Source: DASYQD01 sp036005845
GTDB lineage: Bacteria; Acidobacteriota; Thermoanaerobaculia; Multivoradales; JAIOJS01
Assembly (NCBI GenBank): GCA_036005845.1
Contig: DASYQD010000183.1
Span: forward strand, 1 to 64,000
Direction of reading: 5' to 3'
Length of the DNA: 64,000 nucleotides
Positions within the stretch are counted from its first letter, which is position 1; every line of letters begins with the position of its first letter. Below are positions 24,780 to 33,013 of the stretch, one piece after another. The notes below the pieces were generated by a model. The model ran no database searches. It saw only the letters and a program-made list of their open reading frames with translations, and had not been told where the DNA came from. The position numbers were made by a program, and so were the translations under genes.

Positions 24780-25174
24780 CGCGAGTCGAGGCCGAAGGGC
24801 CCGAGCACCGCGAAGTGGGCGACCGTCGCGGCGAAGGCAGTGCCGAGCGCGAGCAGGAGCCATCGCCGGCGCCGCCACTCCTCGCGCAGGCCGGAGAGCT
24901 GGGCAAAGAAGTCCACCGGGTACGCCGCGCAGTAGGCGACGTTGCCGAGCACCGCGTCGACGAAGAGCATCAACGCGCCGTTCGCGGTCAGCACCTGCCG
25001 CGACGCCGGCCAGCCGGCAAGGAAATGCCCCGCCACGACGACGGCGAGGACGAGGTTGTAGACCAGCCGCCACCGCTCCCAGCAGCGGATGGCGTCGGTG
25101 GCGATGTCGCGGATGCGCGCCGCGGCGCTCGACTCGGGCGGGGCAACGATCGCGACGGAGGCGGTCGTCTCCAT
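24776..25174 (-). CDS. Integral membrane protein of unknown function
   Basis: The 132-residue protein has about three hydrophobic segments (YNLVLAVVVAGHFLAG, ALMLFVDAVLGNVAYCAAYPV and WLLLALGTAFAATVAHFAVLG) after a soluble N-terminus of about 35 residues. No named family is recognised. AGGAG stands seven bases before the ATG. It begins 9 bp after the end of the lipoprotein gene 25184-25723, so the two form an operon. Its TAA stop overlaps the TAG stop of the convergent regulator gene in the sequence TTAG. Confidence 0.7.
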   Translation of the reverse strand: METTASVAIVAPPESSAAARIRDIATDAIRCWERWRLVYNLVLAVVVAGHFLAGWPASRQVLTANGALMLFVDAVLGNVAYCAAYPVDFFAQLSGLREEWRRRRWLLLALGTAFAATVAHFAVLGPFGLDSR

Positions 25175-25183
25175 GGCTCGCTC

Positions 25184-25723
25184 CTAACCGCCCGCCGGGG
25201 CTGCCGGCTCGAGGAAGCGGAAGCTCGCCAGCATCCGCTGGCGCACGGCGGCATCGTTCTTGGTGCGGAACTCGAGACCCAGCTCCTTGCCGCGGTAGGG
25301 CACCACGTAGGCCTCGGTGCTGTCCCAGATCGGCCCGTCGTCGTGGACGTACTTGTAGAGCTTGCCGGCGCGGCCGCCGAGCGTGATCGGACCGGCGTCG
25401 GGGTGGCCGTACCAGAGGCCGCGGCGCTTGCCGTCCTTCTCGTCCACGAAGCGCAGCAGCACGGCATTGGCGCCGTTGTATCGGAAGACGATCCCCGCGG
25501 CATCGCCGTGGTCGCGCATCTCGAGGAAGTCGGGGACGTCGAAGGCGACGCCGAGCGCCGCGTTCTCGTAGCTGTGCCAGCTCGCCGGCGCCGGCAGCTG
25601 GATCGGATCGACGCGGCAGCCGAGCGCGGCGACGAGAGCGAGCGCGAGCACGGCGACGGCGATGCCCGTGGGCAGCACGCCCGGCGTCTTCAGCGAACGA
25701 TGGGTGCGAGCAACAGCGGTCAT
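25184..25723 (-). CDS. Putative lipoprotein of unknown function
   Basis: The 179-residue protein has a hydrophobic signal (GIAVAVLALALVAALGC) ending in a lipobox-like ALGC, so a lipid-anchored periplasmic protein is likely. The mature domain is beta-rich with repeated aromatic motifs (GLWYGHPDAGPITLGG, AYVVPYRGKELGLEFRT). No enzymatic motif is seen. AAGGAGG precedes the ATG by a good distance. It is first in a two-gene unit with the small membrane protein downstream. Confidence 0.72.
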   Translation of the reverse strand: MTAVARTHRSLKTPGVLPTGIAVAVLALALVAALGCRVDPIQLPAPASWHSYENAALGVAFDVPDFLEMRDHGDAAGIVFRYNGANAVLLRFVDEKDGKRRGLWYGHPDAGPITLGGRAGKLYKYVHDDGPIWDSTEAYVVPYRGKELGLEFRTKNDAAVRQRMLASFRFLEPAAPAGG

Positions 25724-25851
25724 CAGGCCTCCTTCTCACCCCGCTTCGTTGCGGGTGTGCATCAGGATGCAGTGCCGCGAGCGCCGTCGTCGCGAGCAAC
25801 CGGTGAGCGCTAGGTGAGGCGCGCGTGACCGCTGCGTGGGAGGCGTGAGCG

Positions 25852-28800
25852 TCAGTGGAAGTCGTGGCTCGTCACCTCCGTCATCTGCAGCGGCCACACC
25901 TTCTCGGCCTTCACGGTCACCGTGCCGTCGCGCTTCTGCAGGACGCCCTCGATGATGAGGCCCGGCGAGCGGACCAGCACCTGGCGGTGTTTCTGGATGA
26001 GATCGGGCATCACCGCGGCCTGGATGGTGCCGGTCTCGTCCTCGAGGGTGACGAAGATGAGGCCGCGCGCCGTGCCGGGGCGCTGGCGCACGATCACCGC
26101 GCCGCCGATGCGCACCGTCTTGCGGTTGGGCAGCGCGGCGACCTGCGCCGCCGGGGTGACGCCGCGCGCGTCGAGCAGCGCGCGCACGTAGGTGACCGGG
26201 TGCCGGCCGGTCGTCATCTCGGTGTCGTCGAAATCGGCGCGCGTCTCCTCGAACGCCGTCATCTCCGGCAATGGCGAAGCGGCCTCCATCTCGCCGCCGT
26301 CGGTGAACAGCTCGCCGGCGGCGCGGCTGGCCAGCGCCACCTGCCAGAGCGCCTGTCTTCGCGTCAGACCGAGACTGGCCAGCGCGCCCGCGTGCGCCAG
26401 CGTCGCCAGCTCGTCGCGGTGCAGCGCACAGCGCAGCGCCAGGTCGTCGGCGCTGCGGAAGCGGCCACGCGCCTGCTCGGTCTCGATGCGCTCCGCCACC
26501 TTGGCGCGCAGCCCGCGCACGAACTTCATGCCGAGCCGGCAGGCTCCACGCACGTGGCTGTCGATAGATCGAGATCGCTTCGCTGCGCTCGCGATGACAC
26601 TTTGATCGTCATCGCGAGGAGCGGAGCGACGAAGCGATCTCGATCCGTCATGCGCCACCTCCTCTCGCTCTTCCCATCGGCACTTCCATCCCGAGTGGTT
26701 GACGTCGATCGGCCGCACCTCGACGCCGTGGCGCCGCGCGTCGGTGACCAGCGTCGCCGGGTGGTAGAAGCCCATCGGGTAGGCGTTGAGCAGCGCGATG
26801 AGGAACGCCGTCGGGTGGTAGGCCTTGAGCCAGGCGCTGGAGTAGGCGATGAGCGCGAAGCTCGCCGCGTGCGACTCGGGGAAGCCGTAGAGCGCGAACG
26901 ACTTGATCGAGGTGACGATCGAGTCCTGGGTGGCACCGTGGATGCCGCGCTCGGCCATCCCTTCGCGCAGCCGCCGCTCGATGTGCTCCATGCGCTCGAC
27001 CGAACGCTTGAACCCCATCGCCCGCCGCAGCTCCTCGGCCTCGCCGCCTGAGAAGCCGGCAGTCACCATCGCCATGCGCAGGATCTGCTCCTGGAAGAGC
27101 GGCACGCCGAGCGTGCGCTTCAATACCGGGATCAGGCTCGGGTGCGCGTAGGCGATCTCTTCGCGCCCGCGCCGGCGCTCGAAGTAGGGGTTGACCATGC
27201 CGCCGACGATCGGCCCGGGGCGGATGATCGCCACCTGCACCACCAGGTCGTAGAAGCGCTCCGGGTGGTTGCGCGGCAGCGAAGCCATCTGCGCCCGGCT
27301 CTCGACCTGGAAGACGCCCACGGTGTCGGCCTGCTGCAGCATGCCGAATACCTTGGGGTCGTCGGGCGGCAGCTGCGCGAAGTCGACCACGACGCCTTCC
27401 TTGGCGAGCACCAGCGGCACCGCCTCCTCGAGCGCGTCGAGCATGCCGAGGCCGAGCAGGTCGACTTTGATGAGCCCCAAGTCGGCGCAGTCGTCCTTGT
27501 CCCACTGTACGACGGTGCGGCCGGGCATCGACGCGGGCTCGAGCGGCACCACCTCGTCGAGACGGCCGGCGGCGATCACCATGCCGCCGGAGTGCTGGCC
27601 GAGGTGGCGCGGCAGGTTCTGGATGCGCAGCCAGAGGTGGGCGAAGCGCTGCACGCGCGGGTCCTGCGGGTCGAAGCCGGCGCTCGCCATCTCGCCCGCC
27701 AGCTCGCGCGGGTCGCCGTGGGCGCGGTCGATGTTCCACGAGCCGAGCTGCTTGCCGAGGCGGTCGATCTGCTCGCTCGACCAGCCGAGCGACTTCGCCG
27801 TCTCACGCGCCGCCGAACGGTCGCGATAGGTGATGACGTTGGCGGTCATCGCGGCGCCGCTGCCGCCGTCGGCGCCGTACTGCCGGTAGACGTATTGAAT
27901 GGCCTTCTCGCGCTGGTCGCCGGAAGGCAGGTCGAGGTCGATGTCGGGCCACTCGCCGCGCTCCTCGGAGAGGAAGCGCTCGAAGAGCAGCTCCATCTTC
28001 ACCGGGTCGACGGCGGTGATGCCGAGGGCGTAGCAGACGGCGCTGTTGGCGGCCGAGCCGCGCCCCTGCACGAGGATCTTCTGCTCGTTGCAGAAGCGCA
28101 CCACGTCCCAGACGATGAGGAAGTAGCCGGCGAGCTCGAGCTTCTCGATGAGCAGGAGCTCCTTCTGGATCTGCGCCTGCGCGCGCGCGGAGAGCGGCTG
28201 AAAGCGTGCCCGCGCGCCGTTCCAGGCGAGGTGGCGCAGGTACGACATCGGCGTCTCGCCGGGCGGCAGCGGGAAGTCGGGGAAGCGGTAGCCCAAGTCG
28301 GCGAGCGTGAAGTCGAGCCGCGCCGCCAGCTCGCGCGCGTTGGCGAGCGCGGCGGGGAGGTCGCGGAAGAGGGCCGCCATGTCGGCGGCGCCCTTCAGGT
28401 GGCGCTCGCGCTCGGCGGCGAGCAGCGTGCCGGCGCCGTCGAGCGTCGTGTGCTCGCGGATGCAGGCGAGCACGTCGTGCAGCGGCTTGTCGCGCCGCCG
28501 CGCGTAGCGCACGCCGTTGGTGGCGACGAGCGGCAGCCGCAGCCGGCGCGCCAGGTCGACGAGCGCCACGTTGCGATGCTCCTCGTCGCGGCGGCGGTGG
28601 CGCTGCAGCTCGACGTAGAGGCGGCCGGGGAAGAGCGCGGCGAGGCGGGCGAGCTCGTCGCGCGCGGCGTCGAGGTTGCCGTCGCGAAGCGCATGCGCCA
28701 GCGGACCCTCGTCGCCGCCGGTGATGCAGCAGAGGCCCTCGGTGTGTGCGGCGACCTCCTCCCACGTCGCGGCCGCGGCGCCCTTCGGCTTGTCGCGCGC

Positions 28801-29478
28801 GGCGGCGGTGAGGAGACGGCAGAGCGTCTTGTAGCCGGCGCGCGACTCGACGAGTAGCGTGAGTCGCGGCGGCGCGTTCGGGCCGGAGACCGGCAGCGGC
28901 TCGGCGCGGCGGCGCGTCGTCGCCGCCGTGGGAGCGCGTGAACGATCGAGATTGCTTCGTCGCTGCGCTCCTCGCAATGACGACTCCACCGTTACGGACC
29001 GCGTAGACGAATCCGTCATCGCGAGGGCCCGCAGGGCCCGTGGCGATCTCGATGGCGCGAGCTCCGCGGTTTTCAGCATCACTTCGGCGCCCACCAATGC
29101 GCGAATGCCGGCTTCCTTCGCCGCCTTGTAGAAGCGCGGCGCGCCGTAGACGCCGCTGCGGTCGACGAGCGCCACCGCCGGCAGCTCGAGCGCGGCGGCG
29201 CGCGCGACGAGGTCCTCGGGCAGCGACGCGGCGTCGAGGAACGAGAACGCCGACGCGACGCGCAGCTCGGGGTAGGGAAGTGCTTTCGCACGCCGCGCGC
29301 CTTTCGCCTGCGGCGCGCCTGATACATCGCGCACGGCGCTGCGCTGCTGCCGCAGCTTCTCCTTGCGCGCACCGGCCGAGAGGTAGCCGGGATCCGGCGA
29401 GCCGTCGGCGGCGCGGAAGCGGCGCGTCGCCGGTGGTGGAGAATCCGGAAAGATGGCATCGTCGTCGTCTGCGGACAC
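25852..29478 (-). CDS. dnaE2: Error-prone DNA polymerase DnaE2 (ImuC)
   Basis: The 1208-residue protein is a C-family polymerase of the DnaE2 branch: an N-terminal PHP domain (LRVASAFSFLDAASLPEDLV); the catalytic palm with WPDIDLDLPSGDQREKAI (two catalytic Asp); finger segments; a helix-hairpin-helix region; and a C-terminal OB fold (GGAVIVRQRPGTARGLIFVTLED). It carries out damage-tolerant, mutagenic synthesis with ImuA and ImuB, which are encoded at 45891-48593. Start is GTG 29478 with AGAGGA upstream. Two copies of a palindromic repeat (26563-26645, 28943-29060) are translated in frame as loops that other DnaE2 proteins lack. Its promoter carries the direct-repeat operator also found at imuA. 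Confidence 0.94.
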   Translation of the reverse strand: MSADDDDAIFPDSPPPATRRFRAADGSPDPGYLSAGARKEKLRQQRSAVRDVSGAPQAKGARRAKALPYPELRVASAFSFLDAASLPEDLVARAAALELPAVALVDRSGVYGAPRFYKAAKEAGIRALVGAEVMLKTAELAPSRSPRALRALAMTDSSTRSVTVESSLRGAQRRSNLDRSRAPTAATTRRRAEPLPVSGPNAPPRLTLLVESRAGYKTLCRLLTAAARDKPKGAAAATWEEVAAHTEGLCCITGGDEGPLAHALRDGNLDAARDELARLAALFPGRLYVELQRHRRRDEEHRNVALVDLARRLRLPLVATNGVRYARRRDKPLHDVLACIREHTTLDGAGTLLAAERERHLKGAADMAALFRDLPAALANARELAARLDFTLADLGYRFPDFPLPPGETPMSYLRHLAWNGARARFQPLSARAQAQIQKELLLIEKLELAGYFLIVWDVVRFCNEQKILVQGRGSAANSAVCYALGITAVDPVKMELLFERFLSEERGEWPDIDLDLPSGDQREKAIQYVYRQYGADGGSGAAMTANVITYRDRSAARETAKSLGWSSEQIDRLGKQLGSWNIDRAHGDPRELAGEMASAGFDPQDPRVQRFAHLWLRIQNLPRHLGQHSGGMVIAAGRLDEVVPLEPASMPGRTVVQWDKDDCADLGLIKVDLLGLGMLDALEEAVPLVLAKEGVVVDFAQLPPDDPKVFGMLQQADTVGVFQVESRAQMASLPRNHPERFYDLVVQVAIIRPGPIVGGMVNPYFERRRGREEIAYAHPSLIPVLKRTLGVPLFQEQILRMAMVTAGFSGGEAEELRRAMGFKRSVERMEHIERRLREGMAERGIHGATQDSIVTSIKSFALYGFPESHAASFALIAYSSAWLKAYHPTAFLIALLNAYPMGFYHPATLVTDARRHGVEVRPIDVNHSGWKCRWEEREEVAHDGSRSLRRSAPRDDDQSVIASAAKRSRSIDSHVRGACRLGMKFVRGLRAKVAERIETEQARGRFRSADDLALRCALHRDELATLAHAGALASLGLTRRQALWQVALASRAAGELFTDGGEMEAASPLPEMTAFEETRADFDDTEMTTGRHPVTYVRALLDARGVTPAAQVAALPNRKTVRIGGAVIVRQRPGTARGLIFVTLEDETGTIQAAVMPDLIQKHRQVLVRSPGLIIEGVLQKRDGTVTVKAEKVWPLQMTEVTSHDFH
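26563..26645. repeat. Two-arm palindromic repeat, family A, in frame inside dnaE2 (3' copy)
   Basis: The left arm AGATCGAGATCGCTTCGCTG and its inverted partner ending AGCGATCTCGATC flank the short centre ACTTTGATC. The arms are closely related to those at 7751-7840. On the minus strand it is read as SRSLRRSAPRDDDQSVIASAAKRSRSID without a stop. It separates the conserved segments NHSGWKC and RLGMKFVRGLRAK of the polymerase. Confidence 0.85.
28943..29060. repeat. Two-arm palindromic repeat, family A, in frame inside dnaE2 (5' copy)
   Basis: The left arm starts ATCGAGATTGCTTCGTCGCT near 28945 and ends at CTCGCAATGAC; the right arm (GTCATCGCGAGG to GGCGATCTCGATGG) ends near 29055, with a longer centre. 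The minus-strand translation is ALRALAMTDSSTRS, then SSLRGAQRRSNLDRS. It lies in the PHP domain between GAEVMLKTAEL and PRLTLLVESRAGY, which are close together in other DnaE2 proteins. Confidence 0.82.
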
Positions 29479-29500
29479 GGCAGTCGATCCTCTCTACGCG

Positions 29501-29530
29501 AGGATAGGCGTAATCAAGGCGTAAGATCAA
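29501..29530 (-). promoter_or_regulatory. dnaE2 promoter with direct-repeat operator (candidate SOS box)
   Basis: Read on the minus strand: -35 TTGATC (29525-29530), an 18-bp spacer and -10 TATCCT (29501-29506). The spacer contains TTACGC twice, starting 11 bp apart (plus-strand GCGTAA at 29508-29513 and 29519-29524). Almost the same sequence, with the same spacing and orientation, stands in front of imuA (48600-48628). Binding there would block RNA polymerase. The region is also the upstream region of the divergent gene at 29540. Confidence 0.7.
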
Positions 29531-29539
29531 GGAGTGGCC

Positions 29540-30256
29540 ATGACTCTCAGGCGACCCGGCCTCGTGCTTCTGTTGCTCACCTCGACCCTACCCGCCGCCG
29601 CGGCGACTGCCGCGCCGAAGACGGAATGCGACAAGGCGATCGAGCGCTTCGACGCCCGTTACAAGGGCAAGAGCGACGACGCCGCCCTCGCCGCCGCGCA
29701 GGCGCTCGAGAAGACCTGCGCCAAGCCCGACGCCGCGCACGCGCGCGCGCTGTCGCGCGTCGGCATCGCGCAGTTCGGCCGCGACGTCGTCGAGGCGGCC
29801 GTCGCGTTCGAGGCCGCGGCCGCGCTCAACCCCAAAGACCCCGTGCTACGCCTCAACGTCTGCGGCGCGCTCACCCAGCTCGAGCGTCAAGACGACGCCA
29901 TCGCCGCCTGCGAGGCCGGCCTCGAGCTGGCGAAGGCGCAGAACGACAGCTCCGCCGACGCGCGCGACACCGTGCTCAAGCTGGGCTACAACCTGGCGCT
30001 CGCCAAGGTACGCCGCGGCCGGGGACTCTGCAGCGACCACACGATCTGGGAGATGTTCGACGCCTATCGCGAGGCGAACCCCGACTTTCCGATGGTCTAC
30101 CAGATGCTCGGCGCCTGGAAGTGGGACTGCGAGGACGACTTCGACCGCGGCTTCGCCCTCTACAAGAGATCGTGCGAGCTGGGTCAGGAGTCCGCCTGCG
30201 AGCAGGTGCGCTACACCGAAGCCTGCCGCTGCCAGACGCGCCGCAAGGACATTTGA
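29540..30256 (+). CDS. Exported TPR-like protein of unknown function
   Basis: The 238-residue protein has a signal peptide (LVLLLLTSTLPAAAATAA) followed by helical repeats resembling tetratricopeptide units (AVAFEAAAALNPKDPVLRLNVCGALTQLERQDDAIAACEAGL as one pair, given here as adjoining helices). It contains several Cys residues (CDKAIE, KTCAKP, CRCQ), as expected for a disulfide-containing periplasmic protein. ATG 29540 has AAGGAG five bases upstream; an in-frame GTG at 29534 is less likely. The stop overlaps the TTG start of the kinase gene that follows, so the two are translationally coupled. The divergent dnaE2 promoter is only some 30 bp away. Confidence 0.78.
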   Translation: MTLRRPGLVLLLLTSTLPAAAATAAPKTECDKAIERFDARYKGKSDDAALAAAQALEKTCAKPDAAHARALSRVGIAQFGRDVVEAAVAFEAAAALNPKDPVLRLNVCGALTQLERQDDAIAACEAGLELAKAQNDSSADARDTVLKLGYNLALAKVRRGRGLCSDHTIWEMFDAYREANPDFPMVYQMLGAWKWDCEDDFDRGFALYKRSCELGQESACEQVRYTEACRCQTRRKDI

Positions 30257-33006
30257 GTCTCCTCGCCGGCTCCCGCCTCGGCCCCTACGAGATCGTGTCG
30301 CTGCTCGGCGCCGGCGGCATGGGCGAGGTGTGGCGCGCGCGCGACGGCCGGCTCGGCCGCGAGGTGGCGGTGAAGGTGCTGCCGGCGCACGTCGCTGACG
30401 ATCCCAAGGCCCTCGCTCGATTCGAACGGGAAGCGCGGGCCGTCGCCGCGCTGTCGCATCCGAACGTCCTCGCGCTCCACGACTACGGGCGCGAGGACGG
30501 GCTGGTCTATACGGTCAGCGAGCTGCTCGAAGGCGAGACCCTGCGGCAGCGCCTACGGCAGGGGCCGATCCCCGTCCGCAAGGTGGCGGAGTGGGGCGCG
30601 CAGGTGGCGCGCGGCCTCGCCGCGGCGCACGACAAAGGAATCGTGCATCGCGACCTCAAGCCCGAGAACCTGTTCCTCACCCGCGACGGCCGCGTCACCG
30701 TGCTCGACTTCGGCGTCGCGCTCTACGACGCGCCGATCCCCACCGACGACACCGGCGCCGACACCATGCACGTGAAGACCGAGGCCGGGCGCGTGCTCGG
30801 CACCATGGGCTACATGGCGCCCGAGCAGGTGTGCGGCGAGCCGGTCGATGCGCGCTCCGACATCTTCGCGCTCGGTTGCGTGCTCTACGAGATGCTCACC
30901 GGCGAGCGGCCCTTCCACCGCGAGTCGGTGGCGGAGACGGTGGTGGCGGTGCTGCGCGAAGAGCCCGACGGGCTCGAGGCGATGGCCGGCGCGGTGCAGG
31001 CGCGTCGCGTGCCGCCGGCCTTCATCCGCCTCGTCCGCCACTGCCTGGAGAAGCGGCCCGAGGAGCGCTTCCAGAGCGCGCGCGACCTCGCCTTCCAGCT
31101 CGAGGTGCTGGCGAGCGAGGGGAGCGGCACCGCCACCGGGCCCAACCTCGTCGCCGAGGCGTTGCCGGCGCCGCGGCGGTGGAGGGCCGGCATCCCGGCG
31201 CTGCTCGCGGCGCTCGCCGTCGGCTTGCTGCTCGGCGGCGCGATCGGCGCCTGGCTCGCGACGCGCCGGCAGCCGGCGCCGACGCGTCTGCGCGTGCTCA
31301 CTCACTCGGGCAACGACTCGTGGCCCACCGCCTCGCCCGACGGCAAGCTCGTCGCCTTCGCCTCCGACCGCGACGGCCGGCCGCGCATCTGGCTGCGGCA
31401 GATGAGCAGCGGCGACGAGGTGGCGGTCACCGACGGCGTCGACGCCGTGCCGCGCTTCTCGCCCGACGGCACCTCGCTGCTCTTCGTGCGCCGGCGCGAG
31501 TCGGGGAGCGACCTACTGCGCGTGGCGGCGGTGGGCGGCGAGGCGAAGCGGCTGGTGCCCGACGCGGTGGGCGGCGATTGGTCGCCCGACGGCAAGCAGA
31601 TCGCGTTCGTGCGCAGCCTCTCGCGCACGCGCTGGGTGGTGGGCGTGGCGGCTAGCGACGGCGGCGAGGAGCGGCGCCTGTCGCGCGAGAACGCGCTGCC
31701 GTTGGCGCAACTGCGCTGGTCGCCGGATGGCCGCTGGGTGGCGGTGCTGCGGCGCTCGTCGCTGGCGGGCGCCGCCGACAGCGTGCTGCTGCTCGACGTG
31801 CGTGCTGGATATTCGGAAGACAACAACGAGCGCGTGCTGCGGCTGCCGGGCGTCAACGCCATCTCGGCGCTCGGCTGGACGAGCGACGAGACGCTGGTGC
31901 TGGCGGTGCCCGAGGGCGCCGGCGCGCGCACGCCGAGCAGCCGGCTCGTCGCCTACGACCTGCGCGACGACGACTCGCGCACGCTGCTCTGGGTGCCGTA
32001 CGTGGTGCCGAGCCTCGACGTGCTGGCGGCGGGACAGGTGGTGTTCACCGCGGTGGTGCCGCGGCAGAACCTGCGCGAGCTGCCGCTCGCTGCGTCCTCG
32101 TCCGTCGATGCGCAAGCCGCCAGCGACCAGGGGCACTGGCTGTCGCGCGGCACCAGCGTCGACCGCCAGCCGATCTACGCGCCGGGCGGCCATCGCGTGG
32201 TGTTCTCCTCCAGCCGCGGCGGCAGCCTCGACCTCTGGTCGATGTCGATCGCCGACCGCTCGGTGCACCGGCTCACCGACGACCCGGCGGAGGACTGGGA
32301 CCCGGCGTTCACGCCCGACGGCAGGCACCTGCTCTGGAGCTCCAATCGCGGCGGCCACTTCGAGATCTGGATGGCTGAGGCGGACGGGCGTGCCGCGCGC
32401 CAGCTCTCGCACGACGGCGGCGACGCCGAGAACCCGACGGCGACGGCAGACGGCTGGGTGCTCTACGGCTCGGGAACGCCGGGCAAGCGCGGCATCTGGC
32501 GCATGCGGCTCGACGGCAGCGGCGCGCGGCTGCTGGTGCCCGGCGTCACCAATCACCCCGAGACCTCGCCCGACGGCCGCTACGTGATGTACCACGCGCC
32601 GGTCGAGGACCGCGAGGAGATCCGCGTCGCTCGCGTCGACGACGGCAGCGCGGTGCCGTTCACCGTCGCCATTCCGTTTCGCAACCTGCCGGTGTCGTTC
32701 GGCCTCTCGGCGCTGCCGGCGGCGCCGGGGCGCGCGCGCTGGCGGCCCGACGGGCAGGCGATCGTCTACGTCGGCCTGATGCCCGACGGCCGCTTCGCCG
32801 TCTTCGAGCAGCCGTTCGCGCCCGGTAGAGACACCTTCGCCGAGCGCCGCATCGTGGCGCTGTCGGAAGGCGAGCTGATCACCGAGTCGCTCGGCGTCGC
32901 GCCCGACGGCAAGCGCCTGCTCATCTCGTTCATCGAGCGCACGCCGAACCTGGTGGTGGCCGAGGGCGTGCCGGACCTCGACGCGCCGCGGCGGTCTGCG
33001 AAGTGA
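30253..33006 (+). CDS. Membrane Ser/Thr protein kinase with periplasmic PD40 (TolB-like) propeller, copy 1
   Basis: The protein has 917 residues. The cytoplasmic PknB-type kinase (about 1-275) is complete: glycine loop GAGGMGEVW, AVK lysine (about residue 41), HRDLKPEN, DFG, MAPEQ and SDIFALG. One membrane helix (ALLAALAVGLLLGGAIGAWLA) follows, then about 560 residues of PD40 beta-propeller blades with repeated SPDG motifs. It should sense something in the periplasm and phosphorylate cytoplasmic targets on Ser/Thr. The TTG start overlaps the stop of the TPR-like gene (TTGA) and has AAGGA just ahead. It is 45-60% alike by eye to the copies at 33014 and 39047. Confidence 0.92.
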   Translation: MSLLAGSRLGPYEIVSLLGAGGMGEVWRARDGRLGREVAVKVLPAHVADDPKALARFEREARAVAALSHPNVLALHDYGREDGLVYTVSELLEGETLRQRLRQGPIPVRKVAEWGAQVARGLAAAHDKGIVHRDLKPENLFLTRDGRVTVLDFGVALYDAPIPTDDTGADTMHVKTEAGRVLGTMGYMAPEQVCGEPVDARSDIFALGCVLYEMLTGERPFHRESVAETVVAVLREEPDGLEAMAGAVQARRVPPAFIRLVRHCLEKRPEERFQSARDLAFQLEVLASEGSGTATGPNLVAEALPAPRRWRAGIPALLAALAVGLLLGGAIGAWLATRRQPAPTRLRVLTHSGNDSWPTASPDGKLVAFASDRDGRPRIWLRQMSSGDEVAVTDGVDAVPRFSPDGTSLLFVRRRESGSDLLRVAAVGGEAKRLVPDAVGGDWSPDGKQIAFVRSLSRTRWVVGVAASDGGEERRLSRENALPLAQLRWSPDGRWVAVLRRSSLAGAADSVLLLDVRAGYSEDNNERVLRLPGVNAISALGWTSDETLVLAVPEGAGARTPSSRLVAYDLRDDDSRTLLWVPYVVPSLDVLAAGQVVFTAVVPRQNLRELPLAASSSVDAQAASDQGHWLSRGTSVDRQPIYAPGGHRVVFSSSRGGSLDLWSMSIADRSVHRLTDDPAEDWDPAFTPDGRHLLWSSNRGGHFEIWMAEADGRAARQLSHDGGDAENPTATADGWVLYGSGTPGKRGIWRMRLDGSGARLLVPGVTNHPETSPDGRYVMYHAPVEDREEIRVARVDDGSAVPFTVAIPFRNLPVSFGLSALPAAPGRARWRPDGQAIVYVGLMPDGRFAVFEQPFAPGRDTFAERRIVALSEGELITESLGVAPDGKRLLISFIERTPNLVVAEGVPDLDAPRRSAK

Positions 33007-33013
33007 CACTGCG

